From Diphasiastrum complanatum (lineage: Eukaryota > Streptophyta > Lycopodiopsida > Lycopodiales > Lycopodiaceae): DNA of 64,000 nt. The stretch is taken from the NCBI GenBank assembly GCA_029204225.1, contig CM055098.1:13297815-13361814 (forward strand), written 5' to 3'. Shown piece after piece: positions 1-12,362 of the stretch (within the stretch, counting starts at the first letter, position 1; each line of letters opens with the position of its first letter). Under the pieces are notes generated by a model. That model was given only the letters and a program-made list of their open reading frames with translations, was not told where the DNA came from and made no database searches. The translations under genes and the position numbers were made by a program.

Positions 1-1
1 G

Positions 2-773
2 GCTAATCAAGATGAGGATAACAAAGATAGAATCATTGCCACCTTGCATAAAGAATTTAATCAAGATGAAAAATTTGATAGAAATTGGGCCTTAACCAAT
101 ATGTGCAGTCATATTAGGCACAAACGACAAGCCCTATGGAGGATGATTAGAGCGGAAAAGTGGAGGCCTGGTTGGGCTTCCAAAAAAGACTAGCGCAAAG
201 TTGAGGTGGAACAAAAAAATCCCAATCCCGATCGGTGTGCTCAACAAAGGGAGGCTACGCGATCAAGGATTGTCCTATTGGGGCAATCACATCTTGGTTC
301 GGGGGGCAAAGCCAATATCCAAGCCCAATTTGTAAGTAATTTTTTTATTATTGCATTTTAAGTAAATTTATTTTGTTTCTATTTTATGTTATTGTTTTAT
401 TAACTAAGTTTTGTGACTTTAGATTAATGATTTTGGAAGGCTTTTTATGAAAGCTAAATACAAGATCGGGTATCAACAAGGCTACTCGGCTTTGGTGGAT
501 CACATGAAAGAAAAAGGGATATTGCCATTGGTAGAAATTAGTTTTTTATTGATTGTTGTGCTTTAGAATTACTAAATCTAAAACCTGTTTAATCTAATGC
601 TTGTATTTTTTTAATTTTGTAGAGAGGATCCACATCAAGCGCACAATGATGAAAACATTCCATTGGATCAAGGGGAGGAAGAGGAAGAGGAAGAGGAAGA
701 GGAAGAGGAAGAGGAAGAGGAAGAGGAAGATGAAGATGAAGATGAAGATGCAAATTCCATTGAAGATAATTAA
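2..773 (+). pseudogene. 3' part of a plant transposase-like gene (Transposase_24/Ptta-like), decayed
   Basis: The frame is open from base 2 and reads a charged helical stretch ending in RHKRQALWRMIRAEKW, then meets an in-frame TAG at 191-193 and continues to a canonical donor (GTAAGT at 332). A second exon (423 to about 530, after TTTAG) continues in phase. A third exon near 625-773 ends in a run of Glu then Asp-Glu and a TAA. The same protein pattern recurs on the reverse strand at 15.5-16.1 kb, which marks a multicopy family. The general look (arginine-rich helix, split exons, acidic tail) is like the plant Ptta/En/Spm Transposase_24 group; that assignment is from memory and moderate. The gene begins outside the window and the TAG makes this copy defective. 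Confidence 0.5.
676..757 (+). repeat. Hexanucleotide-like GAAGAG / GATGAA microsatellite coding Glu/Asp tail
   Basis: About 80 bases of GAG/GAA codons followed by GAT/GAA codons. In the frame of the adjoining exon it encodes a poly-Glu tract followed by an Asp-Glu tract, ending in a stop at about 771-773. Other frames give Arg/Lys runs or, on the reverse strand, Phe/Leu runs that are artefacts. Confidence 0.85.
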
Positions 774-1175
774 GTATCTATTTAGTTTGTTATGTAATGT
801 GATAGACAATTTGGGGCTTTTGATATCCCATTTTCGAATCTATGTACTCTTTCTTTATCATAAATATAAAAGTTTTTTGTAATTTCGTACATGATTGTCT
901 TTGTATCAATTTTGTATATGATTGTATTTGATATCAAACAATTAATGAATCAAACAAACAATGATTTATTTATGAGCACATTATTGAAACATACCTCATT
1001 GTCTCCCTTGATGATTGTTGATACTTGTACTTGATCTTCTTTTGATGGCCTATCATACCAACACCAACACCAACATGCAATAGTTAGTAAGTTAAGTAAT
1101 GTATTAATTACAAATTAAAAAAACAAATGTAACATTCTCTATCATACAATCTAAAAAAACATCAACTCACATTAG

Positions 1176-1373
1176 TTACAATATGCACATTGGTTACAAA
1201 GTGTTTTTCATAATCAATCTAAATCTAATAGATCCAACATATATTTAGCTTCAAAAGCTAAATCTTAAATACATCTATGAATTACAATATGCACATTAGT
1301 TACAAAATGGTTTTCATAATCCATCTAAATCTAATAGATCCAACATATATTTAGCTTCAAAAACTAAATCTTT
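1176..1373. repeat. Tandem duplication, period about 106 bp, two copies
   Basis: The block beginning TTACAATATGCACATT at 1176 recurs at 1282 with only a few changes and runs through the shared ATATTTAGCTTCAAAA. No gene is visible around it; 780-1560 otherwise holds AT-rich non-coding sequence. Confidence 0.85.
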
Positions 1374-1655
1374 TATCATACACTGTTTTACATACAATCT
1401 ATGAAAACATCAACTCACATTTTATTCAATCTCTCTCCTCCTATTTTTCAATCGCATTCACTCTTCACTTCCTCTCATTCACTCTCACATTCAATCTCTT
1501 CACTTTCATCTCTCTCAATCTTCTCATCAAAAACTCTTGCACTCTCATTCTCTAAACAAAAAATGAGAAATGTTTAGCTTTCACTCTCGCCTTCTCCCAA
1601 AAAAAGGGCGCGGGTCTCTTCCCTTGACCCTTTTTTTTTCCAAAAGAAAAACTGT

Positions 1656-1727
1656 GTGGCAGTGCCACGCTTATTCATTTTTTTGCCACACGTGGCAAAA
1701 TTCGAGGAATTTGCGTGGCACTGCCAC
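1656..1727. repeat. Cluster of three short perfect hairpins built on GTGGCA/TGCCAC
   Basis: Three inverted repeats lie within 72 bases: GTGGCA-G-TGCCAC at 1656-1668, TTTTGCCAC-AC-GTGGCAAAA at 1681-1700, and GTGGCA-C-TGCCAC at 1715-1727. More diverged relatives (GTGGTTGTGCCACAC, GACACTACCACACGG) follow to about 1870. No coding region is recognised from 780 to 2900. Confidence 0.75.
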
Positions 1728-2928
1728 ACGTGGTAGTACAACGATCTATTTCATCCGACAACAATTTCTCCGGTAGACTTGGCGTGGTTGTGCCACACAT
1801 TTGAAATATCTGTCGTCGAGAGGGAACGCCGGTGCCGGATTTTGTACTTGCGTGACACTACCACACGGCCATTGCCATGCCATAGCGACGCGATTTGCCA
1901 AGCGAAACCAAATTGGTCCATAATGCATCATGTGTTGTTTGCGTGGCTATGAGCATGACAAACAACAATTATTTGTTGTTGTATTTGAGGTTTCTACTTC
2001 TTATGATGCAATCATTAAGAGGGAAGAGCAATGGAAGATTGGTTCTCGAGAAGATCCAAGACATGGATCTCACATCTCTTCATCAACTCAAATGATTCTA
2101 TGATTGTGAATTGATCACTCATGATTGAGATGGAAAAAGGTTGGTTGAAGAAGACTACATGGAACAAATCAAGAGTTGCTTTACTCACATGTTTTGGAGA
2201 ATCTTCTTGTGTAGATGATGCTATGCAAGTGGATATTGGTTCTCATGTTAGAAAATCAATTAATGGATCTGGAAAAGTGGTCTTAGTCAATGGCTTTGAT
2301 GGTCAAGTGATGTTCAAGAGGAAGATCAAGAGGTTGGTCTCAAAGGGCTTCAACAACACAAAAGGAAAAGTGTCAATTTGGAGCTAGTCAAGAGCATCAA
2401 AGGAAGGCCAATTGGCAAATATATTTTGGATCTATTTTTGCAGGAGTCTTCATACTCAAGTAAGGTCAAAGTAACGACAAGGAAGTGTTGTTCAAGTTTA
2501 ATTTACTTGTTATATCTCATGTTTGAGCTATTTCATGTGGATGTGTGCAAATTGTCAAGATATGGTAAAACTAGCTACATTGGTTTGCATCATTTTGATG
2601 TTGGATTTGTACTAGCATTCTTGGATTATTTTGCTGATGGAAATGAAGCTATTGGAGGTTCAATATGTCATTCATTTATGGCCAAGTCATCAAGTGTCGA
2701 TGATATCTTGTGGCAAGATGGCAATGGAGGCTCATTCATGGAGTTTTATGGTGCTGTAATTTTTCAGAGAGTTCAAAGTTTGAAGCATGGAGAAATCATT
2801 TCATTTACATTCTATTTGGTTCTTCATGTTCTAGTCACATATTGACATGTAAAATTGATATAAGAAATAGTGAAAGGAGTACCGTTATTGTATGGACAAA
2901 AATTTCATTTTATCATAAATTTGAGGTT

Positions 2929-3062
2929 TGATCAAGTTCTTATTGAGTTTGGATCTCTTTCATTGGGCAGATGCTGATTTTTCTACATTGGCAATGTTGA
3001 ATGTTGTGTAACCAAAGATTAAGGGAGACATTTTGGGTCTTAATGATTTGAAATTCTTCACA
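2929..3062 (+). mobile_element. Fragment of the 3' end of a Copia LTR (family shared with 5.4 kb and 37.5 kb)
   Basis: The text from TTTGATCAAGTTCTTATTGA to ATTCTTCACA matches, with scattered changes, the segment ending just before the primer-binding site at 37,582, and the reverse-strand segment ending at 5378. It is therefore the terminal part of an LTR. Here the following bases are not a primer-binding site but run into a Copia RNase H remnant, so the element is rearranged. The LTR's left boundary cannot be placed; 1900-2930 has no recognisable product. Confidence 0.55.
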
Positions 3063-3081
3063 TAATACACCTTTTCAAAAT

Positions 3082-3770
3082 TTGATCGGAGCTCTAATGT
3101 ATCTCACTGTATGTACTCAACTAGACTTGGCCTTTCCTGTTTATGCTCTAGCACAATTTTCTAACAATCCAAGAAAGTACTATTGGGAAATGACAAAGAG
3201 AATCTTGTGGTATCTCAGAGTAACCACAGATTTTGTCATTGTTTATTCAAAGTCAGATGATTTCACTCTCACAACATACAGTCATGCCACTTGGGCAAGT
3301 TCAAAAGATGACAGTAAATCAATGGATGCTTCATGATATGTGGAGGGCCAGTAAGCTGGGTTCGCAAAAAGCAAACACTTGTGGCACAATCATCATGCAA
3401 AGCTAAGTATGTAGCAGTTTCAAAGAATGCAAACGAAGTTGTGTGGATGAGGTAGTTGCTAAACGAGCTTGGGGAAGACCAATCAGAACCTATCGTGATG
3501 TACATGAACAACATCAGCGCAATCTCCATGACTCAAGATCTAGTCTTCCATTCCAGGACCAAGAATATACCACTTAGGTATCATCATATCAGAGATCTTG
3601 TGCAGGAAAAGGAGATTCAGATTGAGTATGTGAAGACCACAAAATTGACAGCTAATGTTTTGACAAAACTCCTTGGAAAACAATTATTTGAAAAACACAA
3701 GAAGAATATGGGAATTGGCTGAAGGAATCTTCAATTCAAGAGGGAATATTAAAAACTGAAATTCACTTTC
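3082..3770 (+). pseudogene. Copia RNase H remnant and downstream polypurine stretch
   Basis: The frame at 3082-3336 shows the connection motif that precedes Copia RNase H (IGALMYLTVCTQLDLAF, then AKRILWYL-like text) and a YS..TWASS segment. After stops and a frame change, 3456-3722 carries the C-terminal part: MYMNNISAISMTQD, HSRTKNIPLRYHHIRDLV and the typical end ANVLTKLLGKQLFEKHKKNMG. Reverse transcriptase and integrase upstream are absent. GAGGGAA at about 3740 is a possible polypurine tract. The end abuts an opposite-strand Copia gag, so this is a junction between two broken elements. Confidence 0.75.
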
Positions 3771-4794
3771 CTTCATCCCTGCACACTCACCATCATTGGC
3801 CATGTAGATCACCCTCTTGTCATCGCCATGTGCAAACAAAGATGTGAAATAATCTTTGTGAAAAGTCATGTGTGAGCTTGCTCCACTATCAATCCACCAA
3901 GGATCAATATCTCCAACATTAGCATTCAAACATGAAGACATCACAAAAGTATCATCATTTGTGTTTTGAACATCAACACCATCCTCATCTAGAGTTAGAT
4001 TTCCTTGTTTATCACCTTGATCTCTCTTCTTTTTTAAGCAATCACTAGCAAAATGTCCTTTGATACCACAATAGAAGCATTTTAACTTTGATCTATTTTT
4101 CTTTTTGCCAAAAGAGGAAGTCTCACCTTGATATTGCCCTTTAGACCACTTGCTTTTGCCTTTGCCCTTGAACTTGCCTTTGATGAACATAGCCTCCTCT
4201 CCATCAACTTGAGATGTAATAGATGCACCTCCTCTTGATTGAAGCCTATACTCCTCATTCACCAATATCTCTTGTAAATTCACAATACTTGGCAAATTCT
4301 TTTGAATGGCAAAACTTTGAACAAGATTAGCATGATCATCCAACAAGCCATTAAGTATAACTTGAACAAGTTCTACCTCCTTAATGCTCTCATCATGGGA
4401 TGCTTTAACCCTCAAAACCAAATCATGAGCACGTTCATCCTTCTTTTTCAAACATTGAAAGATTTGTCTCCTAAGGGTTAGTACCCTTGATGTAGACTTG
4501 GATTCATAAAGCTTCTTCAAAGCTTCCCAAGTGTCACTTGATGAGAAGTACACTTACCAACTTCCTTGAGAAGTTCACTAGTAACATTCATCTTTATCAA
4601 ATGTAGAGCTTTCTTTGCCCTCTTGTCATACCTCCCTTAATCTTGTTGTGCCATGGGTCTTTCCTCCAGACCTACAACAAAATCCATCAAATCATTCATC
4701 TCAAGGAGAGACTCCATTCTCACCTTCCAAGTAGAATAATTTGTAGAGGTAAGCCTATCACTGCCTTCCAACATGAATCCACTTGATGTAGCCA
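3771..4794 (-). pseudogene. Copia gag and start of protease, broken
   Basis: Reading leftwards from an ATG at 4792-4794, the first about 50 codons give a Copia gag N-terminus (NYSTWKVRMESLLEM) and then hit a stop near 4640. A second frame (4553 down) restores gag with the CX2CX4HX4C zinc knuckle KCFYCGIKGHFASDCLKKK near residue 155 and the retropepsin motif WWIDSGASSHMTF near residue 220. The frame loses similarity to its relative at 38.2-39.4 kb just after the protease start, at about 3770, where it meets opposite-strand Copia sequence. Integrase and RT are missing. It belongs to the same family as 38.2 kb because the zinc-knuckle spacer and the tail GDKQGNLTLDEDGV are shared. Confidence 0.85.
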
Positions 4795-5365
4795 TGTTGC
4801 AATGACTTGATCCTTTCTTTTAACCTGTTCCAATAGCACTCTCTTGAATGTCAACAATAAACTCCAGAAGAAATCACAAAGATATGGAACCTCTCAAATC
4901 TCTTTCTTGCACCAAACCTAGCAAATCCAACACATAGAATGGAAGATATCTGATCAACCTACAATCTAATGAAATTTTTAACTTTCTAAACTTGAAACAC
5001 ACTCTTAAAAGGTCTAGAAACCTCAAATTTAAAAGATCCAGTTAAATTTAGGGTTTTGACAAAAGTACAAAAAATTGAATCTTGCAAATTCTATATGCAA
5101 ATGCTACAAAGTTGATATACTATCTTGAAGAATGAAGTAAGACCTATTCATAGCAATTAAAGTCACCACATCCCACCAAGTATGGAGTGAAATTGGCCTA
5201 CTTCAATTATTTTGCCTTCTATTGAGTTTTGATTTACAAAAAATCAATTCTACCCTTGAAAAATGCTTGATGTTTTAGTAGAAATCAATCTAGCATGCTC
5301 TAGAATTGGTAACTCCTCCAAATGCTTGCTAAATATGGCTGATTGTTCAAGTAACCTGCACTAAA

Positions 5366-5377
5366 GCTCTAACACCA
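5366..5377 (-). other. Primer-binding site (initiator-Met tRNA type) of the reverse-strand Copia element
   Basis: On the reverse strand the sequence reads TTCACA then TGGTGTTAGAGC, a slightly mutated form of TGGTATCAGAGC, the usual Copia PBS complementary to initiator Met tRNA. It lies about 570 bases upstream of the gag ATG, the usual leader position. Confidence 0.75.
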
Positions 5378-5691
5378 TGTGAAGAAAAATCTGATCATTT
5401 AGATCCAATCAAACTCTAGGATCTTTGATTACTTATTGTAGCACATCTAGCACCATTGACAATGTAGAAATCTAGCTCTAACAATGCATATAAGCCATAA
5501 ACTCTAATAGATCTTGACAAAATCAGACATGAATGATAAATTACTATTGCTATCCATACAAAACCAATAAGCTACTATATTTCACATGTGCGAATCCAAC
5601 AAACATCAAACAATTGCATTATACACACAAAAATTCAAAATATCAATACTATAGTGCACCAATGAGTATAGAACCTCAAAGAGATCTCATG
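5378..5691 (-). mobile_element. Truncated 5' LTR of the reverse-strand Copia element
   Basis: The 3' end of this LTR (reverse strand, ending TCTTCACA at 5378) resembles the LTR ends at 3062 and 37,581 (shared ATTTCTACATTG and TTTGGATCT-like text). It stops at 5691, where the Gypsy LTR begins, so the Gypsy element appears to have inserted in it or truncated it. Confidence 0.6.
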
Positions 5692-7007
5692 TGAAGGATT
5701 ATAAAACGACCCCCAAATAGACTGGCAATCTAAGAAAATGCTAACGGAAGTCGTTCTATACCACAATTACAACTCAAGCTCCATTGGGTATGGAGTCGAA
5801 AATAAGGTGTTCATGACCACAGGCACTTTCAATGGCAATCAGCAAGGCAAATTCCTAACGGTCTACCGACAATTTTCAAATAGACTAAGGAACTTTGAAA
5901 TGGACAAGAGATCATGCGTGTAAGCTCTGGCTTTTGAGATACCGATGAGACGTACGAGCATGACTCGTATATAAGTTGAAAGTCACTTAATGAGTGAGGT
6001 AAAACAGGGTTAGATTTTGAATAAATGCCTAATCTTCATCTGAACCGTTTGCATAGGCTTCGAGAATATTTGTTATGAGTGCATTTCGAGAAGAGATACA
6101 AATTCAACAACCTCCCCACATACAACAAAGTTGGCGGGCATTTTTAACTCCTCAAACAAATGCTAAACCTGTGGCAAACGGTTAGCTCCCGAATCTTGAA
6201 TTGGTTTCACAATTGATATTATCAGTCAGACCAATCATCCAAATCAACTTAGAATTGGTCCAGAAAGTTATTAATGGGTTTTTTCGGATTTTCTTGTCCT
6301 TTAAATAGGTAATGGTCGGTAAGTGCTAGACTTGCAGACCAACAGTAGGGAAAAAATAAACCGCAGGCAGGGATTTACTAATCAAAATCCTAACAACAAA
6401 TGTATGTGGGTTATTGAATAATGTTCAAACCAATAAATAGCAGACAAGCAAGAACATGGCCCACAGGCTGAGTCGTGGACAGGTAGAGAAAGGATTGGAA
6501 AGGAATAGGGATGACCGCAAATAGGACAGAAACAGGTCACAACACTGATGGCACGGGCCTCATCAGGTCGCAGATCAAGGAAAGGGCCATGAACATCACA
6601 AACCAAACTACAAAGCACCCTCTCTAAGTAGCGATGGACAGAAAAAAAAATGGGGAGGGCCGTTGATTAGGGTTGTTGGTAGAGCACCGACCGTTGGTGA
6701 GATGTCAAGGCATGAAGGGAGCCGCAGATTGGAAGAAGGCCACAGGCAGAGATAGGGCTGGGAGAATGAGCCACAACAGTGTGCTCCTAGGAGGCAGGCT
6801 GTTGGTGAAGGAAAATCACCTGCAAAGCAGCGATCTAAAGGCAGATAGCACGACCCTCAGCAGTTCAAGACAACGTGAGATGGGCACAGATGGGAAGATA
6901 CCGTGAGCAGGGAGTGAAGTAGAGCCGCTAACAGAGGTTGGAAGTGGACGAGTGCTGCAGGTAGGGCGCGAATCAGGGCCATTGGGAATGGCAGTAGGCA
7001 GGGTTAG
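5692..7007 (-). repeat. 3' LTR of the Gypsy element (left copy, at least 1.3 kb)
   Basis: Aligns with 11,067-12,362 over its full shown length at roughly 95% by eye, with small indels (for example an extra GCACAGAT near 6887). The copy may extend to the right of 7007, but there is no partner to compare because the right copy is interrupted at that point. Short frames inside it are not conserved genes. Confidence 0.8.
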
Positions 7008-8153
7008 TAAAGAAGAAGAAGCCACGGGCAGATCCGCAAGTAGGGAGCGTGGCCAGGCAGGGTTCTTCCCACACAGACAGAAAACAAGCAAGATTACATC
7101 ACAGACAAGCAAGAACACGGCCCACAGCAGGGCTGAGCATGGACAGGCAGCAGCGATGGCCTCTCCTTCACGGATTCAACAACCAGCAGGTTCAGATCCG
7201 AACTCATCAAGTATCTCAGGTCTGATATTGTACGCATGCCCGTAGATCTGAAGCGGAAAACAGATTTAAACGCATCCTTTCCAGATCCAAAACGGGTCTG
7301 ATGCAGATTTTGGCTCAACGAGAGGGACTCAGACAGGTCCACAGAGGTTCATAAACCATGCAAACAAGTTTAATACATCTTTTAGTATTCATATAACATT
7401 CAACAGAAGCGTGAATCACGTCAACAAGATAATGATTGAATTCACACATTCAAATGATTTCTAAGAGGGGAGATATATAGTTTGCATAAATGAAACAGAT
7501 CGCACTGATCCAAGAATTTTGACATTAGATAAGAAAGTGGAATAAACCTATTCTTGGTTCTACCACACCCTTTAAGCTGCAAATCAAAAGCACTATTTCA
7601 CACTAAATAGGACACTCTCAAGAAAGCAATCTTTGAACAGGGAACAATCACAACTTATTCTCAAATCTTAAAAGTTCAAACACATAGTTTCTCACAAATA
7701 ACATTACAAGAAAGTGATTCAAACTCTTGTAAGACAGGGAGAGAGCAATCTTTCAAGCCTCAAATCCTTGTAAATGAGGCAGCAAAACACAATTCCAAAA
7801 CCTGCAACCACAATGTTAGAAGCCACAAGAGACAAGACCAAATCTGATCCAACAAAAGAAATGATGATAACACAGTGCTAGAGATCAAACAATGAATCAA
7901 TAGCAATGAAATATAAATAGTTTGCAGCAAAGATCTAACAAAGAAATTAGAGTGGAAGGCACCAGATAGATTAGCCTTTTCTCCTTTCCTCCTCCCTTCC
8001 AAAGTGAGCAGTGAATAATGATGGACAACAAAATGAGAAAGGCTGAGAGTAAAGTGGGAGACACAGAAATGGAAGACACCAAGCAAGGATCAAACACACT
8101 TGCTTCTTCTCCTTTCCTCTTTCCTCCTCTACAAACTCTTTCTCTGGCATCAA

Positions 8154-8204
<51 letters not shown>

Positions 8205-9200
8205 AGAAGATGAATGAATAATGGATGTTGTTACGTAGAGGCTGGCCCTCTCTAATGCTACGAAGGGCTGGGACCCAAAAAGGTGCACCTCTTCACGAAT
8301 GGGCACCAATAGGAGCTTTTAGGAGTTGGGCCCAAACTTAAGGGCTGAGTCCCAAAACTGCTTTTAAATCACTAAAGTGGTCTACGGTGAATAAAACTGC
8401 CATTTAACTGGTTTTCAAGATGAACTGGCATCTCCTAGCCCCAAAAAACCCAGGAATTAGGGGCATAGGCCTCTTAAATAAATTTAAGTCCAACGTAAAT
8501 CAATAAATAATCAAAGTTTCAATAAAAGTGCAACCGACCATAATGGGCCATTTACTCGTCAATTTTAAGCAGTTCCGCATTGGCGTAATAGCGCATGGAG
8601 ATGAATTTTTGTCAAAAATAACTTGAAAAAGAGGTCATTTTTCTCACAAACAGTGGCGACCTTCACGGGTAAAAAATGGTCCCCATTCTTCGAACTCAGT
8701 ATCTCAAGTTACAAAAGACCAATGGACCAGCCAATAGCATTCTAGGCTGACTCAAAAGCCATACAACAACATGTCTTCAAGATAAGCAGCAACAGATTTC
8801 CCCCCTGGACCGGCCAATAGCATCCTAGGCCGACTCAAAAGGGTTCCAATCAGTATCAGATCTTCATAAAGAACAGCATCTCAGGTCTTGTATACAAGGC
8901 TTGATAATACTATAACACAATCAGATCACAATTAGTAGCTTAGTTCCATTTCAATCATCATTTAAAGTTCTAGTGCCTTATGCATTGGGCTATGGAGTCC
9001 GGTCACAAATCATAGGGCAAACTTTTTTAGGGTTTCAAATTTTCACATATCATATGGAGTTCAGAAGCGCTAGGTGCTAAATTTGCAAAACCAACACGAA
9101 TGCTGGTTACCTCACATTGTGAAATTATTGGCTGGGTAAAGTAGTAATTATACTACTAGTCAGATTCATGGTTTGTCACTTTCTTCCAACCCTTCGAGAC
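7008..9200. other. Possible LTR remainder and untranslated Gypsy interior; no gene seen
   Basis: No protein with recognisable motifs was found on either strand. The segment holds a CT microsatellite at 8157-8201 and may contain the unresolved right part of the left LTR. Frames crossing the microsatellite encode Arg-Glu or Ser-Leu runs and are artefacts. Confidence 0.6.
8157..8201. repeat. (CT)n microsatellite, about 22 units
   Basis: Uninterrupted TC/CT dinucleotides of about 45 bases. Confidence 0.95.
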
Positions 9201-9216
9201 AGGATGAACTCCTAGG

Positions 9217-10638
9217 TCAAGACTTTTGTTTCGCTCTTGGCTTCCATTCCCAATCATCTTTAGCTAGGGAGTTAGAGTTCAACGCTTCAAACCTAGAATC
9301 TCCAAGTTTCACACAATGGGTTTGATGTCCCTGACAATGGAAATAATCCACTTCTGATTCCACATTTGGTCCCAAGCTTGACTTAACTAGGAACTGATCG
9401 TTTCTAGATTGGTTGTGACTATTATAGAATGTGGATATACGAGTATCAATCAGAGCATTTTTGTATTGGGATGCAATTACAATTGCATAATCCAAACTAG
9501 TCGGATTCATCTGTCTCACATGGACTTGCATCTCTGTTTGCAATCCACTTATGAAGCAATCTAATATCAATTCAATTGGAAGCGCATAGATAGATATGTG
9601 CTTTTGCACAAATCAATTGAATCTATGAGAATATCTCCCCACAGACTCATCCTCACATTGTTTGATAGTTACCAAATAGTAACAAGCAACCGTTATATTC
9701 ATCTTGGGTGAAAACTCATCCAAGAACGCTTTTACCAATGTGTCCCATGAGTCAAAAGAGTGGATTTCAAAAGCTTCAATATTATCATACCAATCTCGAG
9801 CTTCATTGGTCAGGCATACTGGAAATAACAATTTCCAATCCTCGGCTTGTGAGAAACCATCTAGGAAAGAGAAGTTCATGAATTTTTGTATGAAAATAAT
9901 AGCTTTATCACCTCTCTCTCCATCATAGTGATCAATTTTCAATAAGTAAACAGGCTTTGGTCTAACACAAAGGGAGTCGCCAGCAACTAATGAAAGTTGC
10001 ACAGTATTACAATCAGGTTTAGCTCCTGATTTTCCAACATCGTACTCCAACTCATTAAATTTGGGAACACTTTCAGCGTGATCAAGTCGTTCATTAGGGG
10101 ATCGATGGCCCAATCTTGACACATCTTCGACAAGCTTTTGATCGTCCATTTTAGGATTTTGGGTAGAATTGTCCACCATATCAGTGAGTGTATTGACACT
10201 CACATCCTTGGTAATGGATCGTTCCTTATTGCCATTTGATACAATACCAAATCTTGCTGGGATTTCATCAACTTCAAGAATTGGATTTTGAATCATAATC
10301 GAACTATGGTTAATAGTCACAAAATAATTGATTTGTAATGTCGCATTCTCTTTAATTTCATAAGTGAAGTCTCTCCCGTGCTCTACACAAAGCGGATCAC
10401 ATTGATTTAAATCATCTATTTTAGGATCGGTGTGATAGGGTGATATTTCAAAAGATTCTTCACTCAAATTTTCAAGAAAGTCACACAACACTAAATCCCA
10501 TTCTTCTTCATGAAGAAATAGTAGATTTTTTGTGGATTCCACTAATAACTCTGATTCATCAATTGAATCATTAAGTTTTATACAGTCATTGGAAATCACA
10601 CCTATGGGTGATTCTCCAAGAAATAAATTTCTACACAA
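9217..10638 (-). pseudogene. Gypsy gag-like protein, split in two frames
   Basis: The first frame (10,638 to 9613, 341 codons) has an acidic, low-similarity N-terminal half, then the core of a retrotransposon gag domain near residues 230-341: IFIQKFMNFSFLDGFSQAEDWK, NEARDWYDNIEAF and FLDEFSPK. It ends with SVGRYSHRFN and a stop. The next frame (9609 to 9217) continues the same domain (LPIELILDCFISGL, EMQVHVRQMNPTSLDYAI). The single stop or frame break at about 9612 splits the domain. Gag packages element RNA. No CCHC knuckle is clear and no pol follows on the same strand, so this copy would depend on another element for transposition. Confidence 0.75.
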
Positions 10639-11047
10639 ATTTTCAATGGCTTGAGAATCATTCTCATCAAAATCCTCGTCGCACTAGGCGCGTGAGAATC
10701 ATGATTATATTTTTTTCCATCAATCAATTTTTTTTTTTAAAGGAACCTCTAACACGTCCAGTATCGGTCTAGTTCTCAATACAACGCCCAATGACCCTAC
10801 TTGCACAACAAACCAGTACTCCTAACAAACCTCGCAATTTTTGGTGCTCAAGCCTTATCCAAAAAGACCTCAAGAGTCACTCATAAAATTGATGCAAAAG
10901 AGGCTCCGATTGCCACACGGCATTCAAACCTTCACAGACAACTTGGATCAAACGAGCTTTTGGCTGTGCAAGTTAATGGTCGATCCAACATAATCGTTTG
11001 AAAACTTTTTCAAACAATAAACAAGAATTTGAAAGGAGCTCATGCTC

Positions 11048-11065
11048 CTCCCGGCAGACGCACCA
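11048..11065 (-). other. Primer-binding site of the Gypsy element, fits a tRNA-Gly 3' end
   Basis: One base inside the right LTR the reverse strand reads TGGTGCGTCTGCCGGGAG. This is 18 bases complementary to a tRNA ending CTCCCGGCAGACGCACCA, which from memory is the 3' end of plant tRNA-Gly(UCC). The TGG start, position and length fit an LTR retrotransposon PBS. Confidence 0.75.
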
Positions 11066-11066
11066 C

Positions 11067-12362
11067 TGAAGGATTATAAAATGACCCCCAAATAGACTGG
11101 CAATCTAAGGAAATGCTAACGGAAGTCGATCTATATCATAATTACAACTCAAGCTCCATTGGGTATGGAGTTGAAAATAAGACGTTCATGACCACAGCCA
11201 CTTTCAATGGCAATCGACAAGGAAAATTCCTAACGGTCTACCGACCATTTTCTGATAGACTAAGGAACTTTGAAATGGACACGAGATCATGCGTGTAAGC
11301 TCTGGATTTTGAGATATCGATGAGACGTACGAGCATGACTCGTATATAAGTTGAAAGTCACTTAATGAGTGAGGTAAAACAGGGTTAAATTTAGAATAAA
11401 TGCCTAATCTTCATCTGAACCGTCTGCATAGGCTTCGAGAATATTTGTTACGAGTGCATTTCGAGAAGAGATACAAATTCAACAACCTCCCCACATACAG
11501 CAAAGTTGGCGGGCATTTTTAACTCTTCAAACAAATGCTAAACCTGCGGCAAATGGTTAGCTCCCGAATCTTGAATTGGTTTCACAATTGATATTATCAG
11601 TCAGACCAATCATCCAAATCAACTTAGAATTGGTCCATAAAGTTATTAATGGGTTTTTTCGGATTGTTTTGTCCTTTAAATAGGTAATGGTCGGTAAGTA
11701 ATAGACTTGCAGACCAACAGTAGGGAAAAAATAAACCGCAGGCAGGGATTTACTAATCAAAAACCTAAAGACAAATGTATGTGGGTTATTGAATAATGTA
11801 CGGATAGCAGGCAAGCAAGAACATGGCCCACAGGCTGAGTCGTGGACAGGTAGAGAATGGATTGGAAAGGAATAGGGATGACCGCAAATAGGATAGAAAC
11901 AGGTCACAACACTGATGGCACGGGCCTCATCAGGTCGCAGATCAAGGAAAGGGCCATAAACATCGCAACCAAGCTACAAACCACCCTCTCTAAGCAGCGA
12001 TGGACAGAAAAAAAAAAATGGGTAGGGCCGTTGATTAGGGTTGTTGGTAGAGCACCGGCCGTTGGTGAGAGGTCAAGGCATGAAGGGAGCCGCAGATTGG
12101 AAGAAGGCCACAGGCAGAGGTAGGGCTGGGAGAATGAGCCACAACAGTGTACAGGAGGCAGGATGTTGGTGAAGGAAAATCGCCTGCAAAGCAACGATCT
12201 AAAGGCAGATAGCACGGCCCTTAGCAGGTCAAGACAACGTGAGATGGGGAAGATACCGTGAGCAGGGAGTGAAGTAGAGCCGCTAACAGAGGTTGGAAGT
12301 GGACGAGTGCTGCAAGTAGTTCGCGAATCAGGACCGTTGGGAATGGTAGTAGGCGGGATTAG
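11067..12362 (-). repeat. 5' LTR of the Gypsy element (right copy, interrupted)
   Basis: Matches 5692-7007 from the terminal TGAAGGATTATAAAA to GGGATTAG, after which it departs abruptly because a Copia LTR starts at 12,367. The bases GGGAA at 12,362-12,366 may be one copy of that Copia insertion's target duplication. Confidence 0.8.

Noticed and set aside
594-882. Frames on both strands encoding Phe/Leu or Arg/Lys runs
   Set aside because: They are the other frames of the GAAGAG repeat; the Glu/Asp frame fits the neighbouring exon.
2378-2845. 155-codon frame
   Set aside because: No motifs; AT-rich composition and position upstream of an LTR end suggest retroelement non-coding DNA.
6673-7342. 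Several overlapping frames in the Gypsy LTR copies
   Set aside because: Not kept between the two LTR copies; LTRs are non-coding.
7897-8309. Arg-Glu and Ser-Leu rich frames
   Set aside because: Produced by the CT microsatellite.
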